Below, one piece after another: positions 61,180 to 64,000 of a stretch of DNA of 64,000 bases. Source of the stretch: Pseudomonas ceruminis (GTDB lineage: Bacteria; Pseudomonadota; Gammaproteobacteria; Pseudomonadales; Pseudomonadaceae); contig NZ_BQHW01000001.1 of assembly GCF_021602025.1 (NCBI RefSeq), forward strand, positions 62,001-126,000, given 5' to 3'. The translations under genes were made by a program, and so were the position numbers. Within the stretch, counting starts at the first letter, position 1, and every line of letters starts with the position of its first letter. Under the pieces are notes generated by a model. It was given only the letters and a program-made list of their open reading frames with translations, was not told the origin of the DNA and did not search any database.

Positions 61180-61391
61180 AAGGTTCTCCCTACTGAAAAA
61201 AATTGGGGAGGCTCAGCGCCCGCCCCATGTTGGCATGTCTTCGGAAAGGGCCTGAATAGACAGGTTCTGGGGTTCCGGAAAACAGGCGCAAGTATTGCGA
61301 GGGCGAATGACAGAATAATGTCTAATTGGTGGCACTGTTGTTAAGTAATTGAAGCTAAAAGGGCTGGTCAGGTAATCGTCATTTGAGTGAC

Positions 61392-62567
61392 ATGCCGCTG
61401 TTCCCTGATACTGATGGCTCCATACCGCGAGTCGAAACCGTGACCAGCCTCTACAGCCTTGCCCATTTGCGTGACCTGCCAGCGGCGACCTGGGACGCCC
61501 TGGTGCCTGCCGGCCAACCGTTCTTGCAGCATGCGTTTCTCAGCGCCCTGGAAGACAGCGGCAGTGTCGCGCCGGCCACTGGCTGGGCGGCCGAGCACCT
61601 GGTGCTGGAGCGCGACGGGCAGGTGCGTGCGCTGTTGCCCGCCTACCGCAAGTGGCATTCGTTCGGTGAGTACGTGTTCGATCACGGCTGGGCCGATGCC
61701 TGCGAGCGCGCCGGTATCGCCTATTACCCCAAGCTGCTCGGCGCGGTGCCGTTCAGCCCGGTCAGCGGCCCACGCCTGCTGGCGACCGACCCTGCCGACG
61801 CGCTGCTCGTGCTCCAGGCCCTGCCCGAATACCTTGGCAAAGGCGGGCTCTCCGGGGCGCATATCAACTTCACCGACCCGGGCCTGGATGCACAGATGAC
61901 CCAATCGCCGGGCTGGATGGAGCGTTTGGGGTGCCAGTTCCACTGGCGCAACCAAGGCTACCGCGACTTCCAGGACTTTCTCGACACCTTGAGCTCACGC
62001 AAGCGCAAGCAGATGCGCAAGGAGCGTGAGCAGGTGGCCGGGCAGGGCATCGATTTTCGCTGGTACCGGGGCGATGAACTGGATGAGGCGCAGTGGGATT
62101 TCGTCTACCTGTGCTATGCCAACACCTACGCGGTGCGCAGGCGCACGCCGTACCTGACCCGCGAGTTCTTCAGCCTGCTGGCCGAGCGCATGCCCCAGGC
62201 GCTGCGGGTGGTGATGGCTCGGCAGGGTGGACGAGCGGTGGCCATGGCCTTGAGCCTGGTGGGGGGCGACAGCCTGTTTGGCCGTTACTGGGGCAGCCTG
62301 GACGCGTTCGACCGGCTGCACTTCGAAACCTGCTTCTACCAGGGCATGGACTTTGCGATTGCTGAACGATTGCAGCGTTTCGATGCCGGCGCGCAGGGTG
62401 AGCACAAGTTGATTCGCGGGTTCGAGCCCGTGCTGACGCGGTCGTGGCATTACCTGCTGCACCCGGGGCTGCGGCGCGCGGTGGAGGACTTTCTGCATCA
62501 GGAACGGGAAGGGGTTAGGGCGTATGCCGAAGAGGCGCGGGGGATGTTGCCTTACCGTCGGGATTGA
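61392..62567 (+). CDS. GNAT/FemAB-like protein (DUF482 family)
   Basis: 391 residues from the ATG at 61392. Sequence features are LQHAFLSALEDSGSVAPATGWAAEHLVLE, YVFDHGWADACERAGIAYYPKLLGAVPFSPVSGPRLL and GRYWGSLDAFDRLHFETCFYQGMDFAIAERLQRFDAGAQGEHKLIRGFEPV, characteristic of the DUF482 branch of the GNAT/FemAB fold, thought to aminoacylate or acylate a cell-surface or small-molecule substrate. Exact substrate unknown. The following hairpin at 62600-62639 separates it from the convergent ABC gene. Confidence 0.85.
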   Translation: MPLFPDTDGSIPRVETVTSLYSLAHLRDLPAATWDALVPAGQPFLQHAFLSALEDSGSVAPATGWAAEHLVLERDGQVRALLPAYRKWHSFGEYVFDHGWADACERAGIAYYPKLLGAVPFSPVSGPRLLATDPADALLVLQALPEYLGKGGLSGAHINFTDPGLDAQMTQSPGWMERLGCQFHWRNQGYRDFQDFLDTLSSRKRKQMRKEREQVAGQGIDFRWYRGDELDEAQWDFVYLCYANTYAVRRRTPYLTREFFSLLAERMPQALRVVMARQGGRAVAMALSLVGGDSLFGRYWGSLDAFDRLHFETCFYQGMDFAIAERLQRFDAGAQGEHKLIRGFEPVLTRSWHYLLHPGLRRAVEDFLHQEREGVRAYAEEARGMLPYRRD

Positions 62568-62599
62568 GAGCCTGTTTGCGTGTTGGCCCCTTCGCAGGT

Positions 62600-62639
62600 G
62601 GCCCCCACACCACTGCCGTTGAGGGCAGCGGTGGGGGCC
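62600..62639. terminator. Bidirectional terminator between the GNAT-like and ABC genes
   Basis: GGCCCCCAC at 62600-62608 pairs perfectly with GTGGGGGCC at 62631-62639, with an inner CTGCC/GGCAG stem. Confidence 0.8.
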
Positions 62640-62648
62640 GGTGACGTG

Positions 62649-64000
<1,352 letters not shown>

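Overview
The window is chromosomal DNA of a Pseudomonas, most likely of the P. putida group. The sequence is GC-rich with strong G/C third-position codons. Recognised blocks include rnd-ycgL, a phaJ/hydrolase/fadD2/fadD1 block, a glutamine synthetase plus FAD oxidase (puuA/puuB-like) pair, hrpA, a FabH2-type KAS III, lpxO, aceK and pxpABC, an arrangement that I recall from P. putida. No rRNA, tRNA, CRISPR array, prophage, transposase or integrase was seen. About 64 protein genes are called, nearly all intact; the first and last run off the window.

Layout. 1-8.1 kb: end of a CHM isomerase gene, an EptA-type phosphoethanolamine transferase, rnd-ycgL, a 2-hydroxyacid dehydrogenase, a nitroreductase framed by related hairpins, ycgN, a secreted protein that looks like a zinc-less M1/M61 peptidase relative, a DUF2892 protein and a TrmH-family methyltransferase. 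About 8.2-13.8 kb: a segment with less biased codons carrying LysR, TetR (AcuR-like), an AcuI-type reductase, a D-cysteine desulfhydrase-like enzyme, a tautomerase and an SDR without its catalytic Tyr. It ends inside yajD, and a second, displaced yajD C-terminus lies on its far side, so it looks like an insertion into the 3' part of yajD. 14-19 kb: small secreted and cyclic-nucleotide-binding proteins, oligopeptidase B, a GATase and membrane proteins. 19-23.7 kb: LysR, MFS carrier and pxpABC (5-oxoproline use). 23.7-27 kb: MoxR/VWA pair and a DUF748 protein. 27-36 kb: cysK, lpxO, a DMT exporter preceded by a promoter and a Pro/Val-rich 53-codon leader ORF, a second DMT exporter, aceK, a lipoprotein and an S1-domain protein. 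36-42 kb: beta-helix protein, CsbD with an AlgU-like promoter, YihY-def, GNAT and a DUF2790 protein. 42-46 kb: a MocR regulator divergent from a threonine dehydratase with a phased operator-like repeat between them, then a four-gene operon ending in an ECF42-type sigma factor with a matching candidate promoter upstream. 46-64 kb: lipid and amine catabolism (phaJ, hydrolase, fadD2, fadD1, puuB/puuA-like), hrpA, KAS III, porin, a FemAB/GNAT-like protein and an ABC exporter.

Functional links. pxpABC with its LysR and MFS neighbours reads as an uptake-and-hydrolysis unit for 5-oxoproline. The phaJ-fadD region serves fatty-acid activation and the link to polyhydroxyalkanoate. The ECF42 operon appears self-contained: sigma factor, DGPF/YciI protein, SRPBCC and SnoaL-like proteins behind their own promoter. 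The best candidates for something undescribed are the yajD insertion and its AcuI/DcyD cargo, the leader ORF before the DMT exporter, the MocR operator and the ECF42 unit.
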